Of a stretch of DNA of 64,000 nt, positions 1-10,811 are shown in pieces. Source of the DNA: Metaphire vulgaris. Lineage: Eukaryota > Annelida > Clitellata > Crassiclitellata > Megascolecidae. Position numbers and translations under genes: made by a program. A model generated the notes under the pieces. The model ran no database searches, was not told the DNA's origin, and was given only the letters and a program-made list of their open reading frames with translations. Position 1 is the stretch's first letter. Every line of letters starts with the position of its first letter. The DNA lies in assembly GCA_018105865.1 (NCBI GenBank), contig CM030848.1, forward strand, positions 6,025,301-6,089,300, read 5' to 3'.

Positions 1-816
1 AGGAGCAGGCCTATTAGTCTATCGGTCACTGCGTTGGTGGTAGTGCCTAACAGCAGTGGGCACATCTACCTGCAATAGACCTCTCTTAAATTGAGGACTG
101 ACGTCAGCCAATCTCGGGTCCGTGAACTTGGGTCCATTGAGTCTTTAACACCACAGCATCTATTGACTGCTGCAACTGGAGTTCGCACAGTGATACAGCT
201 ATGAATGTTTGGTAGTCACACTCAGAAATAAACTCTCTGCTCAACTCAAATAACCGGAAGCGGATGACGTCATTACACTGAGAAGTACATTGATTTTAAT
301 ACGATATATATATCTTAAAATCAATGTATTTCGCATATATTGGATGCTGCTGATCTAGGCCGAATATAATAGTAATTAGCATCGGAATTTAGTAGGTAAG
401 AATTCGACTTTAGGGGCTTTATATGCATCGAGTAGGATCGCAATATTATTGCCAAGAATATAGTCCAGTGGCGTAGCCAGGGCTCCAAAACAATAGACAA
501 TATGTAGAATTTCGGGGAAGCGAGGTTCGTCAAAAAGTTTTTCGCAAATCATGTATTCTCTTCGATCATGCTACCTACCCCTCCCCAAAATTTCTCAACG
601 GTCTTGCCCAAATTCCACGGCCGAGGTCGCTGCCAGAATAGGGGGCCGGCCTCCGTGGCTGCGCTAATGACATGGTCAAATGGTTGTTTGGAACTGATCC
701 TAGTTTTATTATCCCAGTCATCAGCCGGTATTGAACCCAGGGAAGTAGCCAGGATCCGAGAATTACGAGGCACCGTCACGTCTCGATTATAGTAGAAGTT
801 TGCTTAGTCCTTAGAG
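1..816. other. Intergenic, no gene recognised
   Basis: I see no coding exon here. A perfect 14-bp inverted repeat (286-299 and 315-328, AT-rich 15-bp loop) could form a hairpin. A sequence starting CAGTGGCGTAGCCAGGG near 472 looks like one end of a hAT-type MITE, but I cannot find the partner end. Short open frames lack splice context or recognisable domains. Confidence 0.5.
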
Positions 817-1471
817 CAGCGGTCGGCACGGCAAACTTTTGCACAGCGAGGGCCAAACAGCTATGTTTGCACTAGTAAAAATTAATCTTATTTCGCATAA
901 ACGCAAGGAAAGCGTATTCCAACCATTTTGCTCTGAAACTCCAATAACAAAGGAATTTCTGGTTTATTAATGCTGGACCCTAGCGGTTAAGCGATTTTGC
1001 TCTACTCATAGGATTTTTAAGACGCGTAACAAAGGTGTGTTTCTGACAAAATTTTAGAAGAGATAATTTTCAAGAAATTTCAATATTTACCTCAGTTTGT
1101 CTTATTTTGTCTGGCTGAGGGCCATGCAATGAAATCATTTTTCCACGGACTCCTAAAATGTTATAAAGTTTTTAGGAAGTTTGTGATGGAAAAGGTTGTA
1201 AAGTTTTCAATCAATATAGGCCTACATATCCAAAGCGGTGATGATGTCTTTGCGCTTTGACAGACTTGAAAAACCGGTGATTACCTTTTTTGCTTTTTAA
1301 AAAGGCTTTTGAGGACTTTAATACCATTGATCGACTAGGCCCTAATAATTCACTCATCGATCTGGAGGTTTGTTAGACAAAGCAATATAAATTAATTTTT
1401 GGTTGTGGGGACCGGGTGAAACCCACTGGCGGGCCGAATGTGGCCCGCGGGCCGGAGTTTGCCGATCCCTG
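817..1471. mobile_element. hAT-type non-autonomous element (655 bp)
   Basis: The left end reads CAGCGGTCGGCACGGCAAAC and the right end, reverse complemented, reads CAGGGATCGGCAAACTCCGG, so the termini are imperfect inverted repeats. The flanks are CCTTAGAG (809-816) and TCTTAGAG (1472-1479), a 7/8 match for an 8-bp hAT target duplication. No transposase is visible. An internal stretch (about 873-1095) recurs at 2473-2711. Confidence 0.75.
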
Positions 1472-1804
1472 TCTTAGAGTGTTTTCTCCTATTAATAGCA
1501 TACGAATCTGATAGATTTTAGAGAGAGACGTTCAACTGTCGTGGTTCTCATTTTGGTGTTTGGTGTTTTTACGCCCCTCTTGCCCCCTGCCCCTGATGCC
1601 TGAAACCGGAGCACGTTCGGAAGAGCGCTTTGAAAAGGTGGCGAATTTCACCGAATGTAGAAACTCTGACAGCCGAGGGAGGGAGGGATCACTGATCGGC
1701 GCTGTGGCAGCGCATGTTCACGAAACGAGCCAAGATATACAGTATATATGCACTCGTTGCACTTGCGCATAGTCAGTGTTCCAGAATAATTGAGGGAGGA
1801 GAGG

Positions 1805-2001
1805 CAGTGTCTAATCTAGACTCCTGGACTCCGGTGGGAACTGACAAAGCCGGGAGGGAACTGAAAAAGCCGGGGGGGGGGGGAAGTCAGCTAGGGGCTG
1901 CTGTTAGTTGATGTAGTATGCAAAAATTTCCGGGGAGGATTTGAAATTTCCGGGGAAAGGGCAATTATCCCCCCCCCGAAAACGGCCTAGATTAAACCCT
2001 G
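1805..2001. mobile_element. hAT-type MITE, family ending CAGTGTCTAATCTAGACTC
   Basis: The ends CAGTGTCTAATCTAGACTC and (reverse complement) CAGGGTTTAATCTAGGCCG are inverted repeats. The same element lies in opposite orientation at 7818-7992. The flanking 8-mers (AGGAGAGG and GGGAGGGG) match 6/8, so the target duplication is decayed or doubtful. The interior is rich in G and C homopolymer runs. Confidence 0.6.
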
Positions 2002-2164
2002 GGGAGGGGCACCGAGATGTCTCCAGATTGACGTTTGCAGATTCCTCTAGTAGTAGGTCTTTGGAGCGTTATGAGTTCTCCATTGGGATCTTCGGCCACG
2101 CCGATGACTTGACTTCCTTCCTCTAAATGTCCTACCACTTCGCGGATGGACGTGAAATGTTCTG

Positions 2165-2310
2165 ATGTAAGTAAGTAAAATCTCGTTGATTTCTATAGCG
2201 CTTTCAAAAGCAGCACCGAAGTAGCTCCATATTCCTAGGCGCTTGTATGCTATTTCAAGAAGTTTAGAAGTTCTAACCTCTGGAAGACAATTGAAATTCA
2301 CAAACAATTT
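2165..2310 (-). mobile_element. LINE-like 3' tail remnant
   Basis: The stretch starts with (GTAA)n followed by AAATCTCG and a TATAGCGCTTT motif. Read on the minus strand this resembles the LINE 3' ends at 16.3, 28.8 and 41.0 kb, which finish in AACGCTATATAGAT...CGAGATTTTACTTACTTAC. It is probably a degraded 3' end of a related retroposon. There is no coding sequence. Confidence 0.4.
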
Positions 2311-2472
2311 TAAACACTTGAAGTTTCGATGGATTCGCTGTGCTGTCCCTGTGCGATACTAGTGTTTTATCCAATTTTAGTTAACAATGACTTTGCAGGG
2401 TCGCGACATGCTACAAAGCCGCTGAAGTGCTAGCATTTCCAAAAGGTTTAGGAAATCCTGGCCTATAGCACT

Positions 2473-2711
2473 ATAGTAAAAATTAATCTTGTTTCGCATC
2501 AACGCAAGGAAAGCGTATTCCAACCATTTTGCTCTGAAACTCCAATAACAAAGGAATTTCTGCTTTTTGAATGGAAGACCCTAGCGGTTAAGCGATTTTG
2601 TCGTACTCATATGATTTTTAAGACGCGTAACAAAGGTGTGCTTCTGACAAAATTTTAAGAGATAATTTTCAAGAAATTTAAATATTTATTTACCTCATTT
2701 TGTCTTATTTG
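2473..2711. mobile_element. Internal fragment of the 817-1471 element family
   Basis: This stretch aligns closely with about 873-1095 (shared block AATTAATCTT...TTTCGCAT...ACGCAAGG and onward through GATTTTTAAGACGCGTAAC). Neither terminal repeat is present, so it is a fragment or the core of a differently ended relative. Confidence 0.65.
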
Positions 2712-2878
2712 GAAAAATATATCAATAATTCTGCCTAATATATTTGTCATATTTTCATTCGAATTGAATCAGAGTTTTTTCCTTTTTATTCAAAACTCAG
2801 AAGATTATTTTCAACTAACGTTCACCAGATGGCCTAGTGCATTTAAAATATATTACCTGATATGATTAGGGTCTCAGC

Positions 2879-3086
2879 CAGTGGCGGCTCCACCGGGGGG
2901 GCCGGGGGGGGCCGGGGGGCCGGGGGGGGCAGTGCCCTCTATTGAGTGCCTGGCCCCCCAGTGACCCCCAGTTGGGACCCTATACTTAATGCTACATACA
3001 TTAAACATCAAATGGTTGGCCCTCTCATGATTAGCAGTTGAAACCCCAACGGTCCCCCCACTTGCCAAATCCTAGAGCCGCCACTG
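2879..3086. mobile_element. hAT-type MITE, CAGTGGCGGCTC family
   Basis: The termini are CAGTGGCGGCTCCACCGGG and, reverse complemented, CAGTGGCGGCTCTAGGATTT. The flanks GTCTCAGC (2871-2878) and GTCTTAGC (3087-3094) agree in 7 of 8 bases, as expected for a hAT target duplication. The family recurs at 3612, 6451, 29725 and 41920, and as a relative at 13542. It is non-coding. Confidence 0.8.
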
Positions 3087-3611
3087 GTCTTAGCTAGAGA
3101 TGTGCGGGTACCGCAAAATACCTGCCCTACCCGTACTCGTGCAAAAACTTCCTTACCCTACCTCTGCTAAGGGTCAGTGCATTGCAGTGATCTTGCATCA
3201 ATGGTCGCATATGGGTCAGGTAAAGCTTTATAAGCTTTGACAGTACAGACATTCTTCTACAACAAATAAACGAAATGTTGGAAAATCTTTATTAAAAAAA
3301 TAAGAAGAGAAATACGAAAGTTTCCAAGAATATGTTGTTAGTCCAAATCCATAATTTTATCGACATTGACGATAACTTCCATCGAAAATTGTAGTTCCTA
3401 ACTAATTCCAGTTTGGGGGTAGTATAGCTAAAATCCAAAACTTTCAACCCATCCATAGGCCAGGCTAGACCTGTAGGAAGGGTTAATCCCGAATTACCAA
3501 GAAAATGGCGATGGGGTACAACGGCGTAGAGGCGCGTCCCCCGGGGGCGGATGGGGGAAGCCCTTGACAGAGGAACCTCCTGGAATTGCACCGAATAATA
3601 AGGGATAAGTT

Positions 3612-3762
3612 CAGTGGCGGCTCTAGGATTTGGCAAGTGGGGGCCGTTGGAGTGGCAACTTCAAAGCATGGGGGCCAACCATTTGTTTATAGGTATGTAG
3701 TAGTAAGTATAGGGTCCCAACAGGGGTGCCACTGTGGGGAGGGGGGCAGGCATTCAATAGGT
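3612..3762. mobile_element. Truncated CAGTGGCGGCTC MITE
   Basis: The left terminus and interior match the family (GGATTTGGCAAGTGGGGGCC, then GGGGGCCAACCATTTGTTTA). The expected right terminus GAGCCGCCACTG is missing, so the element is truncated at its right end. Confidence 0.65.
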
Positions 3763-4129
3763 TTAGCCCTAGTCACCCATAGAACCAAAGACTGTCGGTG
3801 TGTTTGAATTTACCTCTGGTGGACAGTTTTCACTGTTGTTCCCATTATTGCACATAAGGATCTTGATTTGGAACTGGCAACAGTAATTTTCTCCTTGGAC
3901 ACGATAGAGGCACATTGATAAAATAATGAAAACATACCAAATCACATTATCTGTTCCTTCAATTCGATATCTTATTATATAATTCTCGATGTCCGGCGAA
4001 TCCGGCGAATCTGTCTGTCGGTCACGATACACGGCAGATTTTGCAAGACGCTGTCGCCATAGCAACGAAATTGTTTAATCAAAACTGTATAATATAATCA
4101 ACGGAGCGTTTAACGAAGCGTCTTAATTG

Positions 4130-4700
4130 CGGCTTAAACCCCCGTTCCCCTTCCCTCTCCCCATCCCTCTCCCAATCGCCCAGGGCCCAGCCCATTCCCG
4201 CCCCGGCCCCAAACCCCCTTTCCCTTCCCTTTCCCCACCCTCTTCCCTCTTCCCCCCCTTTTCCAATCGCCCTCGACCCCAACCCATTTCGGCCTCGGCC
4301 CCAAACCCCGTCCCCTTCCCTCTCCCCATCCCTCTCCCAATCGCCCCGGCCCCAACCCATTTCCGCCCCGGTCTCAAACCCCCGTTCCTCTTCCCTTTTC
4401 CATCCCCTTCCTCTACCCATCCCTCTCCCAATCTACCAGGCCCCAACCCATACCCGCCCTGCCCGACAGGCCCCAAACCCCCGTTCCATCCTCTCTCACC
4501 CCTCTCAAAACCCCCGTACCTCTCTCCATCCCTCTCCCAATCGCCCCGGCCCCAACCCATCACCGCTCCGCCCTACCCCACCGGCCCCAAACCCCATTCC
4601 CAAACCTACACAACGCTGCTCCGAAAACCTGTACAACCCACTTTCCTCTTCCCAAACCTCCCTTCCCTCTCCCAATGCCCTGCCCCCGTTATTATATATT
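4130..4700. repeat. C-rich minisatellite inside Helitron
   Basis: Irregular tandem repeats of about 25-75 bp are built from CCCAATCGCCCCGGCCCCAA, CCCCATCCCTCTCCCAATC and related variants. The long proline-rich and glycine-rich open frames on either strand are by-products of this composition and not genes. Confidence 0.8.
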
Positions 4701-4845
4701 TTATTTATTCCTTCCTAGCCTCAATACCTATTTTTTTAAAAATTTAACACCTCAAGTGGGGATTAAATTTTCAGACGCTGTCACCATACTGGGGATTTAA
4801 TTTTTGGAAAAGCGTTCTTCAGAAATGATTGCTGTAACGTTTTAA

Positions 4846-5330
4846 ATTTGCTATATCTCAGGCTATATAGGAGCTAAAAAGATGAGGTTTGCACCATTGT
4901 TTAGACTGTTTATTTCACTTTCTAACCGTCCGTGCAAAACAAACAAATTTGAGGGTAGAGTCCACTTTACGGCCTAAAATATCACCCTTTCTCTCCAAAA
5001 CTTTTTTAAAGCCCCCTAGCAAAATATTTTCAGCGGTAACCCCACTTTGGTCAGCGGCAAAGTTATAAAGGGATGTCAGAGGAACAAAATAAACCAAAAA
5101 GTTTGAAAATCGGTTGACATTTGGCAAAGATCTATCAATTCTAACCCGATGACCCCAATGTTTGAACATAAGTATTATCGGTGAATTTTCGAAAGTTTTG
5201 AATTGTGAGAAAGTTTCAAATTTTTTTGAATTTGCTATATCTCAGGCTATATAAGAGTTAAGAAGATTAGGTCTGCACCATTGTTTAGCTTTTTTATTCC
5301 TCTTTCTAACCGTCCGTGCAAAACAAAAAT
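4846..5330. repeat. Direct repeat pair of ~100 bp
   Basis: The block beginning TTTGCTATATCTCAGGCTAT and running through GTTTGCACCATTGTTTAG to TCTAACCGTCCGTGCAAAAC occurs at about 4846-4940 and again at about 5229-5325, in the same orientation, inside the candidate Helitron. No coding potential is seen. Confidence 0.6.
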
Positions 5331-5568
5331 GTCCAGCGTTCACGAGCTTTCCGACAATCAAGTGAGAATGAGTAGCAGGCTGTTGCTTGGCGTGAAAAAT
5401 CAGCACAGCAAACAAGAGAATCAAGCACTGCATGTCGTTCGACACTGCCAAATCAGTACACTTACCTTGACTATCAAGTTTCAGAAAATTCCTGCGAATG
5501 GGCGTTAACTCGGTTGAAGGAAAAGGCGGCGATTTATGGAAATTAATTGCGCAAAATCCTATTGCATT

Positions 5569-5756
5569 CAGGGTCGGCGCTACGGGGGTGGGTCCGCGGG
5601 TCCGGACCCACCTAGCCTCGGGCAGGGGCACCCAAGCAAATCGTTCAAATACGCAGGAAAATGTTGATTGGGGGTGAGGGGTAGTCTGAGCCGGCGGGTC
5701 CTGGCTGTGTAGATTACATTAGACCCACCCAGTCAACAAAACCCAGCGCCACCCTG
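5569..5756. mobile_element. hAT-type MITE, CAGGGTCGGCGC family
   Basis: The ends CAGGGTCGGCGCTACGGGGG and (reverse complement) CAGGGTGGCGCTGGGTTTTG are inverted repeats. Both flanks are ATTGCATT (5561-5568 and 5757-5764), a perfect 8-bp target duplication diagnostic of the hAT superfamily. It is 188 bp, non-coding, and nested within the candidate Helitron. Confidence 0.85.
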
Positions 5757-6029
5757 ATTGCATTTGCACAAAATTGGGTGGTAAAACAGCCAATCTCCCC
5801 CGTCATTTTTGACGGGTAAACACCTAGTAAACATATAAACAAACAACAATTTTCAGTGCATTGCAGATGTTTCACGAGTTTCAACCACGTCGTATAAGGT
5901 CCATGCAAAGTAGGCCTATTCAAATGACAATATCTACCAAAGACAATTTAATTATCAGACATACATCTTACGACTTTTACAGCTGAAGTAAATTTCAGAA
6001 ACGTTATTTTTATGGTGTCCTGGCTTCAC

Positions 6030-6371
6030 TATCACAAAATTCCAGCCCTCCGTGGGAGACAAAACCCCTTTGGGTCCGAAAGCCCAAAAGAAGCAGTATG
6101 CCCAAAGGGGGCCGTAGGTAACACTGGAGGGCTCATCCCCCATGGGAGACCAAATCCCAATGGAATCGTAGGGCGTTATGGTGTGCAGCCCCCGTGGTGG
6201 GGAGGGGCAAGACCACCTAGTGAGCACATAGGAAAAATTTTAAATGATAATCTACGCATTCACATTACATTTTCAGATTTTAAAAATTGTTATAAGTAAT
6301 AATACGAACTTTTGCAAAAATCTGCGGAGATAGCCACTCTCCCCCGTCATTTTTGACGGGTTAACAGCTAG
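6030..6371 (+). mobile_element. Helitron 3' portion
   Basis: The stretch aligns with the right part of the Helitron at 30198-31304 (CCAGCCCTCCGTGG..., GGCCGTAGGTAACACTGGAGGGC, then AATGATAATCTACGCATTC). It ends in the same hairpin CCCGTCATTTTTGACGGG followed by TTAACAGCTAG and a host T. The 5' terminus was not identified, so this copy is probably 5'-truncated. Confidence 0.65.
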
Positions 6372-6450
6372 TCACTTATTATAATTATCAATAATTAAAT
6401 ATTGAGCAACAGCTCAGAATAAATCTCGTATCCGGTCATTTGGGTTGGAT

Positions 6451-6631
6451 CAGTGGCGGCTCTAGGATTTGGCAAGTGGGGGGGCCGTTGGGGGCAACTT
6501 CTAATCATGGGGGCCAACCATTTGTTGTTTAATGTATGTAGCATTAAGTATAGGGTCCCAACTGGGGGCCACTGGGGGCCAGGCTCCCAATAGGGGGCAC
6601 GGGGCCCCTGGCCCCGGTGGAGCCGCCACTG
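6451..6631. mobile_element. hAT-type MITE, CAGTGGCGGCTC family, intact
   Basis: A complete 181-bp copy: left end CAGTGGCGGCTCTAGGATTT, right end (reverse complement) CAGTGGCGGCTCCACCGGGG. Perfect 8-bp target duplication GGTTGGAT at 6443-6450 and 6632-6639. The perfect duplication suggests recent movement. Confidence 0.9.
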
Positions 6632-7061
6632 GGTTGGATTAAGAGCAGTGTGAATATACACCTGCCGGTTGCTCACCTGTACACACCGTTACTAAATCAA
6701 TCAACGTCACTTTGGTGTATATTTTTAAAACAGATTAGTTTACATGTACTGTACTTAAAGATAATTGGGCCTAAACGTCTTTAAACGGACAATAACAGAT
6801 AGTGATTGATGCAAATTGTTGACTTGTTGAATAATAAATAGGAAGACAGTCTAAGAGCAAATAATCTTGCTTTCACATTTTCTCAAAAATATTTGTAAAT
6901 TTTTGTCTTGAACGCTCTCAACTGAGTGGGAAAACGAAGAATGACGAAAGGATATGATTGGTTTGCGTTTGAATTAGAAGCGCCGAAAGACGAGATTTGG
7001 CATAAAATTCTCATCGTCTTCGTTAATGGCGAGCACTCTAACCGTCTCCACATTTAGTCCC

Positions 7062-7064
<3 letters not shown>

Positions 7065-7131
<67 letters not shown>
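7065..7131. repeat. (CT)n microsatellite
   Basis: About 33 uninterrupted CT units. Open frames reading Ser-Leu or Arg-Glu repeats through it are artefacts. Confidence 0.95.
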
Positions 7132-7136
<5 letters not shown>

Positions 7137-7588
7137 AATATGCTCGTCTTGAGGCGGCAGAGTGCCCACCATTTTTGGATAGCTCCAAGATGCAACTTCC
7201 GAAGCCGTACATGGAGTATTTTATTTATAATATTATATTGTATTTTTATGCATTTTTAATTTTTTATGTATTTTATGGAGTATTATGGTACTTTGCCAAG
7301 AACTTGTGGTCACGACTACGATTGCTCACTGAAGCGACCATCGACTGGCGCTTATGTACAACCACAATGGCGCTAAAGAAGTTTCCTCGGCCTACCAGGC
7401 TACCGCTACTCCTGCACTAGATTTCAGGTAAATTATATTGGTCGCACTAGAATCTACATTCTAAACAATTTCTGAAAATTTATTTGAATTAATTACTACT
7501 TTTTTGTAAGATAAGTAACTAATTAGTAATTAATCAAGTGATTTTAGAGTAGGCCCTACATTGCGTCTGGGTATGATGTACTCTACCG

Positions 7589-7749
7589 CAGGGGCGTAGC
7601 GATGAGGGTATATCGGTATATATACCTCCCCCAAATCAGGCTACCTTAATTTTTTAAATAATATTTTAAAGATTTTCGAAGTTTTAAAAGATTTATACCC
7701 CCTCCCAATCACATTATACCCCCAAATCAAATTCCTGGCTACGCTCCTG
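7589..7749. mobile_element. hAT-type MITE, CAGGGGCGTAGC family
   Basis: The ends CAGGGGCGTAGCGATGAGGG and (reverse complement) CAGGAGCGTAGCCAGGAATT are inverted repeats. The 8-bp target duplication CTCTACCG is perfect (7581-7588 and 7750-7757). The same family, with a TA-expanded interior, sits at 10731-10932. Confidence 0.88.
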
Positions 7750-7817
7750 CTCTACCGCACTAAAGTACGCCTTGCGAAGAAATAACCAGACTTAGAATCG
7801 CATTGCCGCGTCGTCAG

Positions 7818-7992
7818 CAGGGTTTAATCTAGGCCGTTTCAAAGGGGGAAAATTGCCCTTTCCTCCCGCGAAAATTTTAAAGTCTCCCCGGAAATTTTTT
7901 CATACTACATCAACTACCAGCAGCCCCCTAGCTGATTTTTCCCCGGCTTTGTCAGTCCCCCCCCCGGAGTCCAGAGTCTAGATTAAACACTG
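7818..7992. mobile_element. hAT-type MITE, reverse copy of the 1805 family
   Basis: It starts CAGGGTTTAATCTAGGCCG and ends GAGTCTAGATTAAACACTG. The flanks GTCGTCAG (7810-7817) and GTCGTCGG (7993-8000) match 7/8. Sequence and end structure are the reverse complement of 1805-2001. Confidence 0.8.
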
Positions 7993-8486
7993 GTCGTCGG
8001 GTGAACTGAAACCGAAATGCAATCACCCGGCACACGACGTCAGTGCTGGATTGAAACAGTTGTAGCAAAATATCAACGAACATGAGACCAGCAGCTTCCA
8101 CTTGAGAGATTGACAAGGGCAAGCGGGTCGTACATATAGAGCACAGCAGACGCGGTTATGAGACAGTCCTATCGGTCTAAACCCAATTCAGCGCTTACAG
8201 TTTTCGAACGACTGCTTAAATAAAAGACGGTGCTGGACTGTTTCATTTTCAAAGTCGCTGCTGATAGAGGACAATCTTCGGTTTCTGCGGCGAAAGAGTC
8301 TATACCCAGCCGCTAGCAGAGGACCTTTCGACTTCAAAGCAGTCAATGCCAGAGTTATACCACGAGAGAGAGAGAGAGAGAGCGCGCGCATGCAAATGAC
8401 ACGGGGGACGATTTTATCTACGAATTATAATCATTGCTGTTTTGCTAAGAAATCTATTCGGCGCAACTTTCTTCAAAGAGCAGAAG

Positions 8487-8899
8487 ATGAAGCTCTACAA
8501 ATCAGAATCGATTTTTATTTTCTTAGAAATTCTTTTTCTGACGGCAAGCGTCTTTGCTGCGCCTGAAATAATTGAAACAGGTAAGTCAACAACCAAGCTC
8601 TAAGCGTGTGCGCGTGTGTGTGTGTGCTCGTATTACAATGGAAATTATAATAGGCTAATAGGCTAACTTATCTTTGCAGAATGTAGAATTTTAACTTGTT
8701 TCGTCTAAAAGTTCCTCAAAAAGAAGACGCAAATCACTTGCGAAATCAACGTTCACATTTTCCCAGTTCATTGCGTCTCTTTGTAAAATCTCCGTTACAC
8801 TTGTCGAATTTAATTATTTGTGAAACGTAGCTAATGATTCGAGTTCATTGCTACTGGTTTTCAACACAGGAGAAATCCCACTAAACCACCTAAAATCAA

Positions 8900-8950
<51 letters not shown>

Positions 8951-9992
8951 GCAGGTGAGCGTTACGGTTGCGATGTGTTGGGACTCAACTGCTCCGATCA
9001 ACCGGGACACGTAGCGACGGGGTTCATCTACGGCGGTCACACGACCACCGGTACCCCCCTGAAGAAGAAACCGAAGGGCGCCGCCGCCTGCCCAGTCCCT
9101 GACTCAAAGAGCGACTGTCAGGCGCCTACGATCGACGGTCGGCTGAGGGGCTTGATACAGCGCTGCCTTTGGAGAAGCGCCCTCTGCCATCTTCCGATCA
9201 ACGGACGGCAGTCGCTGGGACATCCTTGCTTCGGGAAATCGGTCGAGTATCTAGTGGCAAAGCAGTTTAAATGCGTCAAACGTAAGTACACGTACACCGT
9301 ACTCTGTGTCGTCTGTGTACTATGTACAGTGCCCAAATGGTACTAGACTTTAGAGCGATGTATAGTTACGTACGTTGTATCGTAAGAAAAGACGCGCGTG
9401 GATTGGTGCGACCAGTGGCGTAGCCAGGATTTCCCAAAAGAGGGGGGGGGTATGATTCCCAACTTCGGAAAATCCTGACAAGCAAAAAAGTTCGTCAACT
9501 ATTATTTTGCTTAAGTGAATTATAACTACTGTATATTGACGCGCAATAAAAATTGTTTGGTCGGACAATCAAGAGGGTTTAACCCCCAAACTCTCTCCTT
9601 GGCCACGACACTGGGTGCGACAGGTTTCTCGGTGCTGAACGATGCTTGGTATTTGGACGGGGGGTTGCCGCTTCTAACATTGTGTCGCTATACTGTGCGG
9701 ACAGATAAATCAGCCGTACGTCGCCTGTTCGTGGATGCGTATGCGTAGCGGCGTAAAACTGCGAAAATAAATGCAGGTCTGGAGAAATCAATGGCGACGT
9801 ATTCTAGATTAATGATACTGTATACAGTGCCAATAAGAAAGGAAGACCACACAAGGAATGGTGTGATGATATCGAAGAGTGGTGTGGAAGCAGTTTACCT
9901 AATCTTAGTCAGAGAGCAATGAACAGGAGAGAATGGCAGAAATTGTGAAAATGACATTATACACCAACGGGCGATGAGTCCACGGTTGATGT

Positions 9993-10024
<32 letters not shown>

Positions 10025-10755
10025 ATGATGATGATGATGATGACGAAGATGATGATACAGTATAAGCCGTCTTCGAAGCTGTCTAGCTAGAAACCGGAGT
10101 TAAGCGCCATAACTCAAAGCTGATAATTAGGTCTATCTTTACCTTTTTAAATTGAAAATGATGTACTTAATTCTTTTTACCCCGAATTGACATTGATTCA
10201 GAAAATTCCTTGCACGACGTTCAAAATTGAGTCTCAAATCGAGTTTACAGTTTGGAATTCAACTTCAGTAGAATGTATTATGTAGGCCTACAATAGTATC
10301 GTGCAGTGCGTGTGTCCGCGCGCAAGTGCTCACGTATGCAATGCAATTGAAATACGACGTCACAACGCGTTAACCCCCCTTCGTCATCTTTCCAATGTCA
10401 AAATTAATGTTTCGTTTGGAAATATTCATTCTAATTATTATAGTTGGAACATCATTATTCAGAAACTTTTTCAAATTCTTTTTTACAAATAAAGTATAAT
10501 AATTATAACTTCAAAAAGCTTTCAACTTTGCGGTAACATCACATTACGGTACTAATAACAACATTTAGTATTAAGTGACGTAACATTTCAGGAAACCCCC
10601 GTCGTCACATATCGTCACAAATGATTGAATCCCCTTCCCCCTAAGTGCGTGACGTCATTTATGGACAGCACCTTCGACCTTTTTTGCGCGTCAGAGACTT
10701 CTTCACCAGAAAAGTCGATGTACCTGCCGCCAGGGGCGTAGCGACGGGGTTTATC

Positions 10756-10811
<56 letters not shown>

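Larger units (their letters stand above)
3970..5827 (+). mobile_element. Candidate non-autonomous Helitron (1.86 kb)
   Basis: It starts TCTTATTATATAATTC after a host A. It shares the subterminal block CTGTCTGTCGGTCACGATAC and the following ~100 bp with the well-defined Helitron at 30198. It ends with a hairpin (CCCGTCATTTTTGACGGG) and then TAAACACCTAG before a host T: Helitron hallmarks of 5'-TC, 3' hairpin plus CTAG, and A^T insertion. No Rep/helicase is present. A C-rich minisatellite and a hAT MITE (5569-5756) lie inside. Pairing this 5' end with this 3' end is inference. Confidence 0.55.

Noticed and set aside
4079..4747. Long Pro/Phe-rich (+) and Gly/Arg-rich (-) open frames
   Set aside because: They are read through a C-rich minisatellite in several frames at once; composition, not coding, explains them.
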